The notes under the pieces: generated by a model
Told to the model about the DNA's origin: nothing
Database searches by the model: none
Seen by the model: the letters and a program-made list of their open reading frames with translations, nothing else
Position numbers and translations under genes: made by a program
In this document: in pieces, positions 1 through 9,758 of the stretch
Layout: each line of letters begins with the position of its first letter
Numbering within the stretch: position 1 is the first letter of the stretch
Assembly: GCA_963580285.1 (NCBI GenBank)
Contig: OY757014.1
Span: forward strand, 99,884,072-99,948,071
Direction: 5' to 3'
Source: Lucinisca nassula
Taxonomy: Eukaryota; Mollusca; Bivalvia; Lucinida; Lucinidae
Length of the DNA: 64,000 nucleotides

Positions 1-3000
1 GAAAACTCTACAACAGAATCCCCTGGGAAGACCACAAGAATCAACCAGATATCAGCTAACCAGGACGTTGATATTAAGCGTTGGGCTGAGCCCTTGCAAG
101 AATTGTATAACCGTTCATGTGCGGAGCTAAATGATGAACAAAAGTTGAGCCTGAGGCAATTACTCGATAAATATAAAAACACGTTCTCCACCTCACCTAT
201 GGACTTGGGCAGAACGGATGTTTTGGAACATTCTATTCCTACAGGAAATGCACGTCTAATAAAGCTTCCGCCCAGGCGAACACCTAGGGCTTTTGTTGAC
301 CAAGAAGACAAAATTATTCAGGAGCAGTTAGACGCTGGTATTATTAGGGAAAGCTGTAGCCCATGGAGTGCCCCTTTAGTTTTTGTAAAGAAAAAGGATG
401 GTTCTACACGCCCATGTGTTGATTATAGGTGTCTAAATAATGTGACAACAAAAGATGCATACCCACTCCCACGAGTGTCAGACTGTTTGGATAGCCTTGA
501 GGGAGCAAGGTATTTCTGTTCCGTCGATATGACTCAGGGGTTCTATCAAATCTGGGTCAGGAAAAACGATGTTGAGAAAACTGCATTTTGTACGAGCAAG
601 AACGGGCTATATGAATATGTTACCATGCCCATGGGGCTTTGTGGGAGTCCAAATTCCTTCCAACGCTGCATGGAACTGGTTTTCCGTGGCCTCCAGTGGC
701 GAACTTTATTAATATACCTTGTTGACATCATTTGTTGTGGACGTACTTTCAGAGAAACTTTAGAGAGACTTGAAGAAGTATTGCGTCGATTACAAGGTGC
801 TAATTTAAAACTTAAACCAAAGAAGTGCACTTTGTTTCAAAAGGAAGTCTCATTTTTAGGATATAGAGTGAGTGCTGATGGTATATCACCGCAGGCCGAG
901 AAAATTGAGTGTATAAAGTCAATCCCAGAACCACAAAATCTGACAGATGTACGCTCGTTTTTGGGATTTCTGGGATATTACAGGAGGTTTATTAAGCAAT
1001 TTTCTGCACGAGCTGCTCTTATGAATCGACTGATGGAGGCCGGTCAGTCATTCATTTGGACAGATGAATGCAGGAAGTCTTTCCTGGATTTAAAAGCTGC
1101 ACTAGTGGGGGATGAGGTTATGGCATTTCCTAGATTTGATGAGAAGGGTGGAATTTTTATATTGGACACTGACAGTAGTGACTATGGGATAGGAGGGTGT
1201 TTGTCGCAGATGCAGTGGTGTGACAAAGCTGAGGCAGAAGTTGAGAAGCCTATAGCTTTTGCGAGCAAATCTTTAGACAAAAGTCAGAGGAAGTATTGCA
1301 CCACGAGAAAGGAGTTGTTGGCAGTGCTTACTTTTGTCCAGCAGTTTCGACACTATTTGTTAGGACGGCAGTTCTTAATCAGAACTGATCATTCTAGTTT
1401 GAGATGGCTTATGTCTTTTAAATCACCGACAGATCAAATGGCGAGATGGCTAGAAGTTTTGTCTCAGTATGACTTCAAGATTGTCCACCGTGCCGGCAGA
1501 CTACATATAAACGCTGATTTCCTCTCGAGGATTTGTGATCCCCATGAATGTGACTGTTATAATAAGGACACGATCTTGGAAAATCTTCCTTGTGGTGGAT
1601 GTAAGGTGTGTCATAAGCGTCATGAGCAGTGGTCTGTTCTTCAGGATGTTGACGACGTTGTGCCCCTTTTTGCAAGGAATGTGTCATATTCAGGGTCTAA
1701 CAAGTTGGGGACTGCTAGCAGCAAGTGGCTACAAAATGGCATTCTTGGAATTTTCTGTGCCTTGTTCTCAGTGATAATTAATGGAATTGTAAGTGGTGTC
1801 TCCAGATTGAGGCACTACCTATTCCTGTTTTGTCTGTGTGTTGCCAGAGGCATGAGATTTCTGGTGCCTAGGCCTGTTAGACGCCTAAGGCCCAGGGAGG
1901 ATGTTCTGACAGATGGGACAATTGTGGAAGAAATAGCCTCAGGAGAGCAAACAGGCCTAAATAAGGATACATCATCATCAGTGGTTGGGCCTGATCTGAG
2001 TGACAAATTGCCCCCAGATGACAATATGTTACAACATGACCAGGCTCGCGCTGAACTTAGGAGATCATCCCTGGCATGTTATCAGCCTGAGCAAGTCAGG
2101 GTTCTGCAGATGAATGATCCGGAGATAGGCAAGGTAATAAGTTGGAAAATTAGGTCCAACGTCAGGCCAGAAAGAGACCTTGTAGCAGGAGACTCGCCTT
2201 TTGTGAGACATTTGTGGCTTATATGGGATCAGTTGACAGTCCTAGATGGAGTTCTGTTTAAGCAGTGGATATCTTGTAAAGGTACGCAATCATACCTGCA
2301 GTTAGTACTACCCTCTATATTGAAGCAGCAAGTTTTAGAGTCAGCACATTCAGCAGTGTCTTCAGGACATTTAGGTGTTAACAAAACAACTTCAAAACTA
2401 CAGCAGTCATTTTATTGGTATCACTTGAAGGAAAGTGTTAAAGATTTTATTCAAAACTGTGTCACGTGTGGCTCCAGGAAAAGGCCTGGGAAGTCCCCTA
2501 AAAGTCCTATGATTGAGTACACTGTATCTTATCCAATGGATCGTATTTGCACTGACATTCTTGGACCTTTACCAGTGTGTGAATTGTCGTCTTCCAAATA
2601 TATTTTGTGCTGTCAGGATTCATTTACAAAATTTGTGGAATGCTATGCTATTCCTGATCAGTGCAGTAATACTATAGCTGACAAAATAGTGTTTGAATTT
2701 TTGTCACGATATGGTTGTTGCCTTGACATCCATAGTGACAGGGGTTCTAACTATCAGTCTGAGCTCTTCAGAGAAGTGTGTAGGCTCTTGGAAATTAAGC
2801 AAACAAGGACTTCCGGTTTCAGACCAATGGCGAACGGAATGATTGAGAAGTTCAACTCTTCGCTCCTTAACATGATTTCTGCCTACGTAGATCAGAACCA
2901 AAGGAACTGGGATCGTTATTTGCCATTACTGACAATGGCGTACCGTGCCACTGTCCATTCATCTACGGGATTTACACCTAACAAACTAATGTTTGGCCGT

Positions 3001-3654
3001 GAGTGTATCTTACCTGTTCAGTTACAGATTGGCTGTATTCCTCCTAGTTCTACCTGTGAAACTTACAATAAGTATGTGCATGATTTACAAATAAAGCAGG
3101 AACAAATATTTCAGTTAGTCAGAGAAAACCTTAAGAAGTCTGTTTCCAGAATGAAACGTGATTATGACACTAGAATAAGCCAAAATAATTATAATGTTGG
3201 TGACCTGGTTTATTGTTTGGACCAAACGAAAATAAAGGGCCGGTGCAAGAAAATTGACCCACAACTATGGCAAGGGCCTTTTATTATAACAAAGAAACTT
3301 AGTGACCTCCTATTTGAAATCCAGGGCAAGCCTGGAACAAGGTCAAAAATTGTTCATCATGATAGAATTAAGAAGTTCTATTCAAAGTCACTTCCAGAAT
3401 GGATTGTGAGTAAATCTGGCCCTTTCCCACAAGCCTCTGAGTCCAGGGGAAAGGACAGGAAATCAGTTGTTTCATCCCCTGGGCAAGCCCCTGCCCAAGG
3501 GAGTTTGAAGACACCTAAGAAAAAGGGAATAATTGATTCTGTGCCTCAAAGTAGCCCACAAAAAGGGAGATTGATGGATGAGCATGGTAAGAACCCTTTT
3601 CCTTTGAGAAGGGGTCTTAGACAAAGAAAGCAAACAGAATTTTTCAGAAAGTAA
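1..3654 (+). CDS. Ty3/Gypsy pol polyprotein, 5'-partial (RT, RNase H, integrase)
   Basis: The reading frame is open from base 1 to the TAA at 3652-3654, so the ORF runs off the left edge; a TTG at 94 is not a real start. Domains in order: reverse transcriptase (about 250-980; SVDMTQGFYQ with its first catalytic Asp near 520), RNase H (about 1150-1520; DTDSSDYGIGG, KELLAVL, RTDHSSLRWL), integrase HHCC zinc finger (about 2347-2480) and a DDE core with TDILGPL, HSDRGSNYQS and MIEKFN. The last two acidic residues are exactly 35 residues apart. A GPY/F-like C-terminal region (YCLDQTKIKGRC to IVHHDRIKKFY) follows. The order RT-RNaseH-IN marks Ty3/Gypsy (Metaviridae). Oddities: the YxDD box reads YLVD at 715-726, so the first Asp of the pair is Val, which should abolish polymerase activity; the rest of the frame is intact, suggesting a young but defective copy or a sequence error. 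A hydrophobic stretch (about 1725-1855) lies between RNase H and integrase. Gag and protease are not in the window. Confidence 0.93.
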   Translation, partial: ENSTTESPGKTTRINQISANQDVDIKRWAEPLQELYNRSCAELNDEQKLSLRQLLDKYKNTFSTSPMDLGRTDVLEHSIPTGNARLIKLPPRRTPRAFVDQEDKIIQEQLDAGIIRESCSPWSAPLVFVKKKDGSTRPCVDYRCLNNVTTKDAYPLPRVSDCLDSLEGARYFCSVDMTQGFYQIWVRKNDVEKTAFCTSKNGLYEYVTMPMGLCGSPNSFQRCMELVFRGLQWRTLLIYLVDIICCGRTFRETLERLEEVLRRLQGANLKLKPKKCTLFQKEVSFLGYRVSADGISPQAEKIECIKSIPEPQNLTDVRSFLGFLGYYRRFIKQFSARAALMNRLMEAGQSFIWTDECRKSFLDLKAALVGDEVMAFPRFDEKGGIFILDTDSSDYGIGGCLSQMQWCDKAEAEVEKPIAFASKSLDKSQRKYCTTRKELLAVLTFVQQFRHYLLGRQFLIRTDHSSLRWLMSFKSPTDQMARWLEVLSQYDFKIVHRAGRLHINADFLSRICDPHECDCYNKDTILENLPCGGCKVCHKRHEQWSVLQDVDDVVPLFARNVSYSGSNKLGTASSKWLQNGILGIFCALFSVIINGIVSGVSRLRHYLFLFCLCVARGMRFLVPRPVRRLRPREDVLTDGTIVEEIASGEQTGLNKDTSSSVVGPDLSDKLPPDDNMLQHDQARAELRRSSLACYQPEQVRVLQMNDPEIGKVISWKIRSNVRPERDLVAGDSPFVRHLWLIWDQLTVLDGVLFKQWISCKGTQSYLQLVLPSILKQQVLESAHSAVSSGHLGVNKTTSKLQQSFYWYHLKESVKDFIQNCVTCGSRKRPGKSPKSPMIEYTVSYPMDRICTDILGPLPVCELSSSKYILCCQDSFTKFVECYAIPDQCSNTIADKIVFEFLSRYGCCLDIHSDRGSNYQSELFREVCRLLEIKQTRTSGFRPMANGMIEKFNSSLLNMISAYVDQNQRNWDRYLPLLTMAYRATVHSSTGFTPNKLMFGRECILPVQLQIGCIPPSSTCETYNKYVHDLQIKQEQIFQLVRENLKKSVSRMKRDYDTRISQNNYNVGDLVYCLDQTKIKGRCKKIDPQLWQGPFIITKKLSDLLFEIQGKPGTRSKIVHHDRIKKFYSKSLPEWIVSKSGPFPQASESRGKDRKSVVSSPGQAPAQGSLKTPKKKGIIDSVPQSSPQKGRLMDEHGKNPFPLRRGLRQRKQTEFFRK

Positions 3655-3923
3655 GTAAATGTGAGAAAAAAAAATATATGTAACTTCTTAATTGAAATAT
3701 TTACACCACTTTAAATTACTGTGACCAAAAACCAGAGGCAGAAAATTAGTTGTCAGTTACAGACTTTCATCATGTTAGAGATCTGAAGCCAACCTATAAC
3801 TTTTGCTTTTTAATCTTACTCACTTTACATACTTGTGACAGCTTTAAATGTTTATCTAAAGTTTTCTCACAATAAAACTTGATGGAAGTTTAGCTGGGGT
3901 GGGGACAAAGACTGAAGAGGTCA

Positions 3924-3931
3924 TATATAAG
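3924..3931 (+). promoter_or_regulatory. TATA-like box upstream of the retroelement's downstream ORF
   Basis: TATATAAG lies 39 bases before the ATG at 3970, which itself sits in a good context (gaccATGG). This could mark an internal promoter for the small ORF, or be chance in AT-rich DNA. Confidence 0.3.
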
Positions 3932-3969
3932 AGCTGATTTCAAACTTCTGGGACACTTCCTCCTAGACC

Positions 3970-4407
3970 ATGGCATCAACACCAGTTCAAGATGAAAACT
4001 GTGTGCTGAGAGGATTCTCCCCCGTTTCCAACTGGGGAGATTTTGATTACACCAGTACCACCTTGCAGACAGGAACAGAGCAGTCTAGTGAGGATCGGGT
4101 GATTCAGAAGCTTGAATCATTGGAGGTCCTTATTAAGGAGTCCCATGTGTCGACCCGGGATCACATGGCAATGGGCCTCTGTGAGCTACTCAGTTATGAG
4201 AAGGCCCTCATCAACAAAGTGTTAAAGAATTTCGAAGAAGTGAACACAGGCATGAAGGAGGTGCAGTCTCGCCACCAGGCTGACCCAGCCTTGGTGGGCA
4301 GCATTGTCGCGATGGTAAACCAAAGTATTAAGTATCTACAAGACACGGCACCCAAGGTCCTAACCAGCGGTCAGGAGAGCAGCAGCCAGGGAGAAGGGAG
4401 CCAGTAA
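3970..4407 (+). CDS. Small accessory ORF of the LTR retrotransposon, 145 aa, function unknown
   Basis: ATG-initiated ORF 315 bases downstream of the pol stop and inside the retroelement, before the polypurine tract. The product is hydrophilic, with a Ser/Thr-rich N-terminus, a helical middle (about residues 40-125, Leu/Glu/Lys-rich, e.g. VIQKLESLEVLIKES and LINKVLKNFEEVNTG, compatible with a coiled coil) and a Ser/Gln/Gly tail. I see no signal peptide, membrane segment, zinc knuckle or protease motif, so it is neither a standard env nor a nucleocapsid. I do not recognise the family. Its codon usage is GC-richer than the flanking AT-rich DNA, which supports real coding. It might be translated from a spliced or internally initiated RNA. 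Chance retention of an ORF is the alternative. Confidence 0.55.
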   Translation: MASTPVQDENCVLRGFSPVSNWGDFDYTSTTLQTGTEQSSEDRVIQKLESLEVLIKESHVSTRDHMAMGLCELLSYEKALINKVLKNFEEVNTGMKEVQSRHQADPALVGSIVAMVNQSIKYLQDTAPKVLTSGQESSSQGEGSQ

Positions 4408-5960
4408 GCCATCTGGACGGAATGAAAAATCGTTTTAGTCGCTCTATATAGCTAAGCTTTTAATGTGCGGGAGTGTTTAGTTAAAGTGTAAATATGGAAG
4501 AATATATATGCTTCATTCTGTTGTTTGGAATATAGAAAAATAAATTTTCATTTTTTGGGGAATTTATGTGCTACAAAATGTGTTGGTTCTCTGTGTAAGA
4601 TTTAATATTTGGAAATTGTGTGGCGGTGCCTTAAATGGTGAAATTAATTGGAAGTTTTGGGATATGATAATCTTATGTATTAATTTGGAATATTAATCTT
4701 CTGTTCTGGAAGTAATGGTGGATTCTTTGGGTTAAAATTATTCACGTGTTGGATAAAAAAAAATGTGTAAGAAAGTTTTATGAAGGATTTGGTGCAACAA
4801 CAGATCGCCGGAGATAACAAATCGATGTAAATTCTACGTAGATTTGGAGTAACACAAGCGAGCGATGGGGAGTCTATCGGGGTTGATATTTTTCAAGTAT
4901 CAACAGATGAGAATTATGTATTGAGTTTTTTCTAATAACATAACAAAAAGGAGAATAAATTGCTTTTAGGATGTTTAAAAAGGGACTTGAGAACGAAAAA
5001 AATACAAAGAAAACTATAAGAGACTAATCTTATCAAAATTTTGGTCTTTTTGGACTAACAAAAAGATCAGACACTAATTTGCTGGATTCTTTAGAACATT
5101 TACATTTGAGAACTGTGGAGTAAAACTGACCTTGGGAATTCACTTGTATAAACAAGACATTTATAGAGTCTTGCAAGATGGCTCAAATGTTACACATTGT
5201 ATTTAGTCAGAATACCATCTTTCAAGAATATTTATGATACAATGCAGTATCCAAGGAACTTTGCTGGGACATGGTACGTTTGCCGGGCATGTTTCCGAAA
5301 CTTTCGGGGCCCAGTTTCAGTGACACTTTTCTACGGTTAGACAACTTCAGGATTGTAACGGACTCATCCTTGAGGAAGAAAAGTGCCAAAAATATAATGC
5401 TTATGCTCTTAATTTAAAATTCTGTCAATTTTAAATTTGTGAAAATCTTAAATGGCACAAAGTGACTTGGACATTAAATTCACAATGATTAAAGTCGAAT
5501 TAAATTGTGCATGTTATGTTGTGGGCTGAATGTTGGTGTGAGCTAGAAGACATTATAAGAAGGACATTAGTGTGTGAGGATGTCAAATACAATTTTAGAC
5601 TCTTAATGTTCTTAAAATTAATAAGGACTGGATTAAAATTCTTGATCAGGTAAAATTTCATGTTTTAATATTAATTGCAGCCTAATTGCAATCCCAAATT
5701 TACCAGTAACTCAGTTAATTTTTTACCTGGTAGATATGGTAATGCTAAAAATGAGAAGTCATGTCTAATAATGTTCTGCTAAGCTAAATTTAGATTTGGG
5801 AATTTTCTAATTTTAGTTGCAGTCTTCATTTCCACAGTTTTCAAGCATTTGAAGAAATTTGTTAAGAGTAATGCAAAAAAAAAAAATGTTTATATTTGCA
5901 TGTTTAAGTAAATCCAGTCATTGCAAGTTTAAAGTGTCGAATTCAACGGGAACTTGAATT
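4408..5960 (+). other. Retroelement 3' untranslated stretch
   Basis: AT-rich sequence between the small ORF and the polypurine tract. No ORF of note, no recognised domain and no internal repeat seen. Unusually long (about 1.55 kb) for a pol-to-LTR spacer, so a decayed env-like gene may once have been here, though nothing in the sequence proves it. Confidence 0.5.
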
Positions 5961-5974
5961 CTAGGAGGGGAGAG
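5961..5974 (+). promoter_or_regulatory. Polypurine tract (plus-strand primer site)
   Basis: The run AGGAGGGGAGAG ends directly before the TGTTGTAG that begins the probable LTR, the expected position of a PPT. Confidence 0.6.
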
Positions 5975-6683
5975 TGTTGTAGTTTTGTTAATTTCATTTT
6001 GTCGGGACTTAATTATGGGGCTAATCTGAAATACTTTAATCATTCAATGATAGCCTACATAGATTTTGTCATGTGGTGCTGCAAAATATAAGTACAGTAT
6101 CATATTTTAGCTGGCCTGCAAGTTCAGCAGATTTATTTTAGACCGTGAGAACTTGGCTGTAAGGTATTTTGGTCTAAGAAGGAATTTGGGCTTTCTATTT
6201 TTAGTGGCCGTGGTAAATATAGTTGCTAAGGTATATTTAGCAAGATGTTGCTGGGTATATTTTTGTTGTAACTAGAGGAATTTGCTCCTTTATAAATACA
6301 TGTCTAATAATAAATCAGGGTATTATTAGCACTAGTCTCAGAATAGTTTTATGGGAAAGTTTTATCATCTATTTAAAACTACACTGTAAGCTATTTTGGG
6401 TCATAAGGGGGTATAAAACCAGTGCCCAGGAAGGCTCTTGGTCTTTTTCCCGTTGGGTTCTGTTGTGGAGTTTTGTTATGTGTCTGAAAGAAAGAGAGAG
6501 AGGCTTCCTGCTTTGCTTTGCTTAGAAATAACCAACAAATAAATAACTGGAAAATACAGTCTTGGATTTAAGTGGTTCTTTGCATGTTTTAGAATATGGC
6601 TGCATAGCAGTCAGTGAGATAATTTCCTCGTGCGGAGTAGAGTCTGATCAGCCGGCCCTACTTGTGTCACAAGGCTACATACA
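5975..6683 (+). repeat. Probable 3' LTR of the Ty3/Gypsy element
   Basis: Begins TGTTGTAG right after the polypurine tract and ends with CTACA at 6679 or CTACATACA at 6683, the inverse of the start. It contains a TATA-type box (gtataaaacc, about 6411-6420) and a poly(A) signal (AATAAA, about 6538), in the order expected of U3-R-U5. The 5' LTR lies outside the window, so direct comparison is not possible and the right boundary is uncertain by a few bases. Confidence 0.65.
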
Positions 6684-7152
6684 TTAATCAGCTTTTAATA
6701 AGTTACTGATAAAATTCCCGAGTGCCTTTAGCCTTGTGGGCAAACAGAAATATAAGAGGGGAATTTTACAATACAATTAACCCACAGCTCTCATCAGAGA
6801 CATCAAAGGAAAAGAAACAAAAATATGAAACAACTAGACCCTAATGGAAACATCAAAAGCGGAAAGCCAAAAGGACAGTTACTTTCCCACAAAATGGCCA
6901 ATTGCCTAACCAAAATAAAATAATATAAGCGATTTACACACACACAAAGACAAACCATAACAAACATAAACCGCGACAGAAGAACTATATGTTCCAATTT
7001 AATAAACTTGATAAACAACAACCTTGCAATATATGTTTAGGGCTTGTCCAACTGTCAAAAAACATTGGTCAGTGCATACCAATACTAGTGCCCCCCCCCC
7101 CCAAAAAAATACACTAAAAGAACGTGTCAGAACGTACATGTAGAGGACAATA
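6684..7152. other. Unassigned AT-rich intergenic stretch
   Basis: Only short spurious ORFs and a C-run at about 7091-7102; nothing recognised. Confidence 0.5.
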
Positions 7153-7165
7153 ACTAGCTGGTTGG

Positions 7166-7388
7166 TACGGGCCTCCATGGCCTAGTGGATAAGAGCGCTG
7201 ACTCTTAATCATTAGGTCTCTCACCGCTGTGGGTTGAGCCTCGCTCGGATCACATGTGAGACGCCAAGTTCTGCAACGGAAGGTCAGGTGGTTTTTCTCC
7301 GGGTACTCCGGTTTTCGCCCACCTCTGATTAACGATCGGCTCGATATGAGTGAAACCAAAACCAAAAAAAAAAAAAACAAAAAAAAAA
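7166..7388 (+). mobile_element. tRNA-derived SINE, family C
   Basis: Head has a Pol III A-box-like motif (TGGCCTAGTGGATAAG) and a B-box-like motif (GGGTTGAGCCTC, 7231-7242); the tail is A-rich. It is flanked by a 13-bp near-identical duplication (ACTAGCTGGTTGG at 7153-7165, ACTAACTGGTTGG at 7389-7401), which defines both ends and shows target-primed insertion. A second copy is at about 57632-57795 and a head fragment at 45767-45810. Confidence 0.8.
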
Positions 7389-7563
7389 ACTAACTGGTTG
7401 GGAATATTCACTAATCAAACATAGATGCTAGAGCAAAGACTTGGAGCAACCTCTAGCATCTAGCTCTAGTTTCTTGGAAATCCGGATTCTAGTATGAAAA
7501 ATCTGAACATATATGTAGGGATCAAGTCCTTGCTGGCAGGGATTGTTTGATTGAATAAGACCT

Positions 7564-7804
7564 GGGCCCGAGGTTATAAAACTTTTTTCATGCTCAACTC
7601 ACTTGAGCATGAAATTTATCCTGCCCATAAAATTTAAAATGACAACAAATGTTGGCATTTTAAAACTTATGAGCAGGATAAATGACATTTTGTGCTGATA
7701 TGAGCACGAAAATTGCCTGATTTGTGTGTATTATAATTTTTGAGCATTACAAATTTCATGCTCACCTGAGTTGAGCATGAAAAAAGTTTTATAACCTCAG
7801 GGCC
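7564..7804. mobile_element. MITE with long terminal inverted repeats (CCTGAGGTTATAAAAC type)
   Basis: GGGCCCGAGGTTATAAAAC at the left is mirrored by GTTTTATAACCTCAGGGCC at the right; the arms continue through CATGCTCAACT and inner GAGCAGGATAAA repeats. No ORF. A half copy lies at 17896-17967. Confidence 0.75.
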
Positions 7805-7854
7805 TGTTCTTTGTGGTGCTTCTGTCTATTCCATCTTCTACAAAACAACAACAT

Positions 7855-7912
7855 CAACAACAAACAAACAAACACACGCACGCACGCACGCACGCGCTCG
7901 CGCGCGCGAGGG
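7855..7912. repeat. Simple repeats (CAAA, CACG, CG)
   Basis: Consecutive CAAA, CACG and CG runs, typical microsatellite. Confidence 0.85.
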
Positions 7913-8025
7913 ATGTGAGGTCCATAAGGTCCATGTGGAAAGGGCGCTAGAAAGAAATAAGGAATTTCCTGAAACAATCCATGTCAATACGCTTGTTAAC
8001 ATACAGATGACAGCCTCATAATTAG

Positions 8026-8193
8026 AAGCCTCTGTGGCACAGTGGTTACGCTACTCGCCTTGTAAACCAGCGGTCGCAGGATCGATCCCGGGCTTCTCCA
8101 GACTTTCGGATGAGTCTTTAAACCGAGGTCCCGTATCCGTATGACCTTAGTTGTTAGTGAGACGTAAAACTCAAACACTCACTCAGTCACTCG
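8026..8193 (+). mobile_element. tRNA-derived SINE, family A
   Basis: Head GCCTCTGTGGCACAGTGG with a B box GGATCGATCCC; the tail is CACT-type repeats. Flanked by CCTCATAATTAG (8014-8025) and CCTCACAATTAG (8194-8205), a 12-bp target-site duplication with one mismatch. Sister copies at 23408-23575 and 30377-30587. Confidence 0.85.
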
Positions 8194-8404
8194 CCTCACA
8201 ATTAGCACTCACTGACAAAGTTAATTCAAAGAATAGTAAATTAAGCATGCAACTTCAGATAAAATATTTTTGCATGAGCCAAAATTATGAATACCGGGTA
8301 CTCATTTACTAAGTTTTCATCTATATTTAATCAACACAGGTTTCCAGACGTAAATTAATAAGGATACTTTATGAATGATATTGTATAGTTTCTTTTTTAC
8401 CAAC

Positions 8405-8468
8405 AAGTTGTTATGGGTACTTGTTAGAATCGCCTCACTGAGGCAATTGTTACATGTACCCACACTAT
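8405..8468. repeat. Decayed GCCTC/GAGGC hairpin
   Basis: Inverted repeat built on TGGGTAC...TTGTTAGAATCGCCTCACTGAGGC, related in its core to the hairpin elements inside introns of the host gene. Confidence 0.45.
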
Positions 8469-8519
8469 GAGAAAAATATCTTAATTAAAACTCATCATCC
8501 AGAGTTGTCTGTAGATTTT

Positions 8520-8640
8520 TTTGTTTGTTTGATTGATTTGAGGTTTAACGTCCCCGTCAACACTGTAAAGGTCATTTTAGAAACATTGCTTCCAATTTTG
8601 TGGGACTTTTACCCGACATTGAGATGAAATGACAGATTTT
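8520..8640 (-). mobile_element. SINE family F, 3'-half fragment
   Basis: Reverse complement of the family F tail (GGTTTAACGTCCCCGTCAACAC to GACATTGAGATGAAATGACA). Truncated where a T/A/CA simple repeat (8638-8690) begins. Confidence 0.7.
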
Positions 8641-8650
8641 TTTTTGTTAA

Positions 8651-8681
<31 letters not shown>

Positions 8682-8734
8682 CAATAAAATGAAATAAATT
8701 AAATGCTGAACATTGCAAAAACAGTACTTTTGTC

Positions 8735-8965
8735 GCTGCCCATCGGGGCCTGGATAAAAAAGACTGAGCTGCCTTGTTCTTCTGTGCAGAGCTGAAATTT
8801 ACCACTTTAGTTCGAAGGTCTAAGCATGCCCAGCATAAGTGGTGCTAGTCGGTCAACTTCTACAATCGTAGTGGATTTATTTCGGTGGTTAGGCTTGAAA
8901 ATCCCACAAAATCCGAAGCAACATCTTCAAAATGACCTAAATAGTGTTGATTAGGATTTAACAAA
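8735..8965 (+). mobile_element. SINE family F, diverged copy
   Basis: Keeps the order CCATCGGGGC, AGAGCTGAA, CTAAGCATGCCCAGC, AAATCCCACAAAATC, AAAATGACCTAAATAG and TGTTGA of family F but is heavily mutated, so it is an old copy. Confidence 0.5.
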
Positions 8966-9040
8966 AAAAATCATTTTATTGCACTTGCATATTTAACGCG
9001 ACGTCTGAATGGATAACGTCTAAAATTAGCGACATTATAT

Positions 9041-9587
9041 TTAAAGGTGCATTATTGAGCAATCCGGAAAAAAATGCTTCCAAAAATAAAATACATATAG
9101 CCGGTATTTTTCTTTAAAACAATACAAATGAATGCATTTTATGCAAAAAATGCGAACAATTATGATGATAGGTAAACGAGTTTCAGAGGGATTCTCTAAC
9201 TAGGTTTCGAACACTAGTTAGATCTATTTTTAGTTCGTGATAAAAATAGAATCTCCATATATGACGTTATGCGACGTTCATTTTGGCCTTGTTTGCTTAG
9301 GCCATGTCTGAATCGGAAAAAAATATGACGCTGAATACCATGCCATAAGTAACGACACTCAGAGACGATACTGTCGCCATGAATGTGTAAAGTGACAGAT
9401 TTATTTTTAGAACAGAAATTCCGAACACGTGTTCAGATCGAACGGTAAACACGAATGAAAACGACCATTTTCACAAAGTTCTGAAGCTGTATTTGGCTCC
9501 AAAAGTGTACACATGACAAAGGAGTATGCATTGAAGATAAAAACCAGAAAAAAAATTGAGACCCGGTAGCTCAATAATGCACCTTTA
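9041..9587. mobile_element. 547-bp TTAA-flanked non-autonomous DNA transposon, copy 1
   Basis: Left end TTAAAGGTGCATTATTGAGC and right end GCTCAATAATGCACCTTTAA are exact inverse repeats, with TTAA on both sides. No ORF inside. A second copy of nearly equal length lies at 55724-56268. TTAA target choice is the hallmark of piggyBac-type transposition; the family assignment is inference. Confidence 0.8.
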
Positions 9588-9592
9588 AGAAA

Positions 9593-9758
9593 TAGATCAG
9601 CTCTAACTGTGATTTATTGAGCAATAAATCACAGTTTGTCGGTCAGTTGTAAGTAGACAAATTACGCGCGCTACTACGCGCGTGATTTGTCTACTTACAA
9701 CTGACCGACAAACTGATTTATTGTTCAACAAATCACAAACTAGAGCCGATCTATTTCG
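9593..9758. repeat. Long near-perfect palindrome
   Basis: Arms carry ATAGATCAGCTCTA, AAATCACAGTTTG and TCGGTCAGTTGTAAGTAGAC and are repeated in inverse on the other side of a 3-base centre between ACGCGCG and CGCGCGT (about 9670). It follows the TTAA element after five bases. It could form a hairpin of about 80 bp per arm. Confidence 0.8.
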
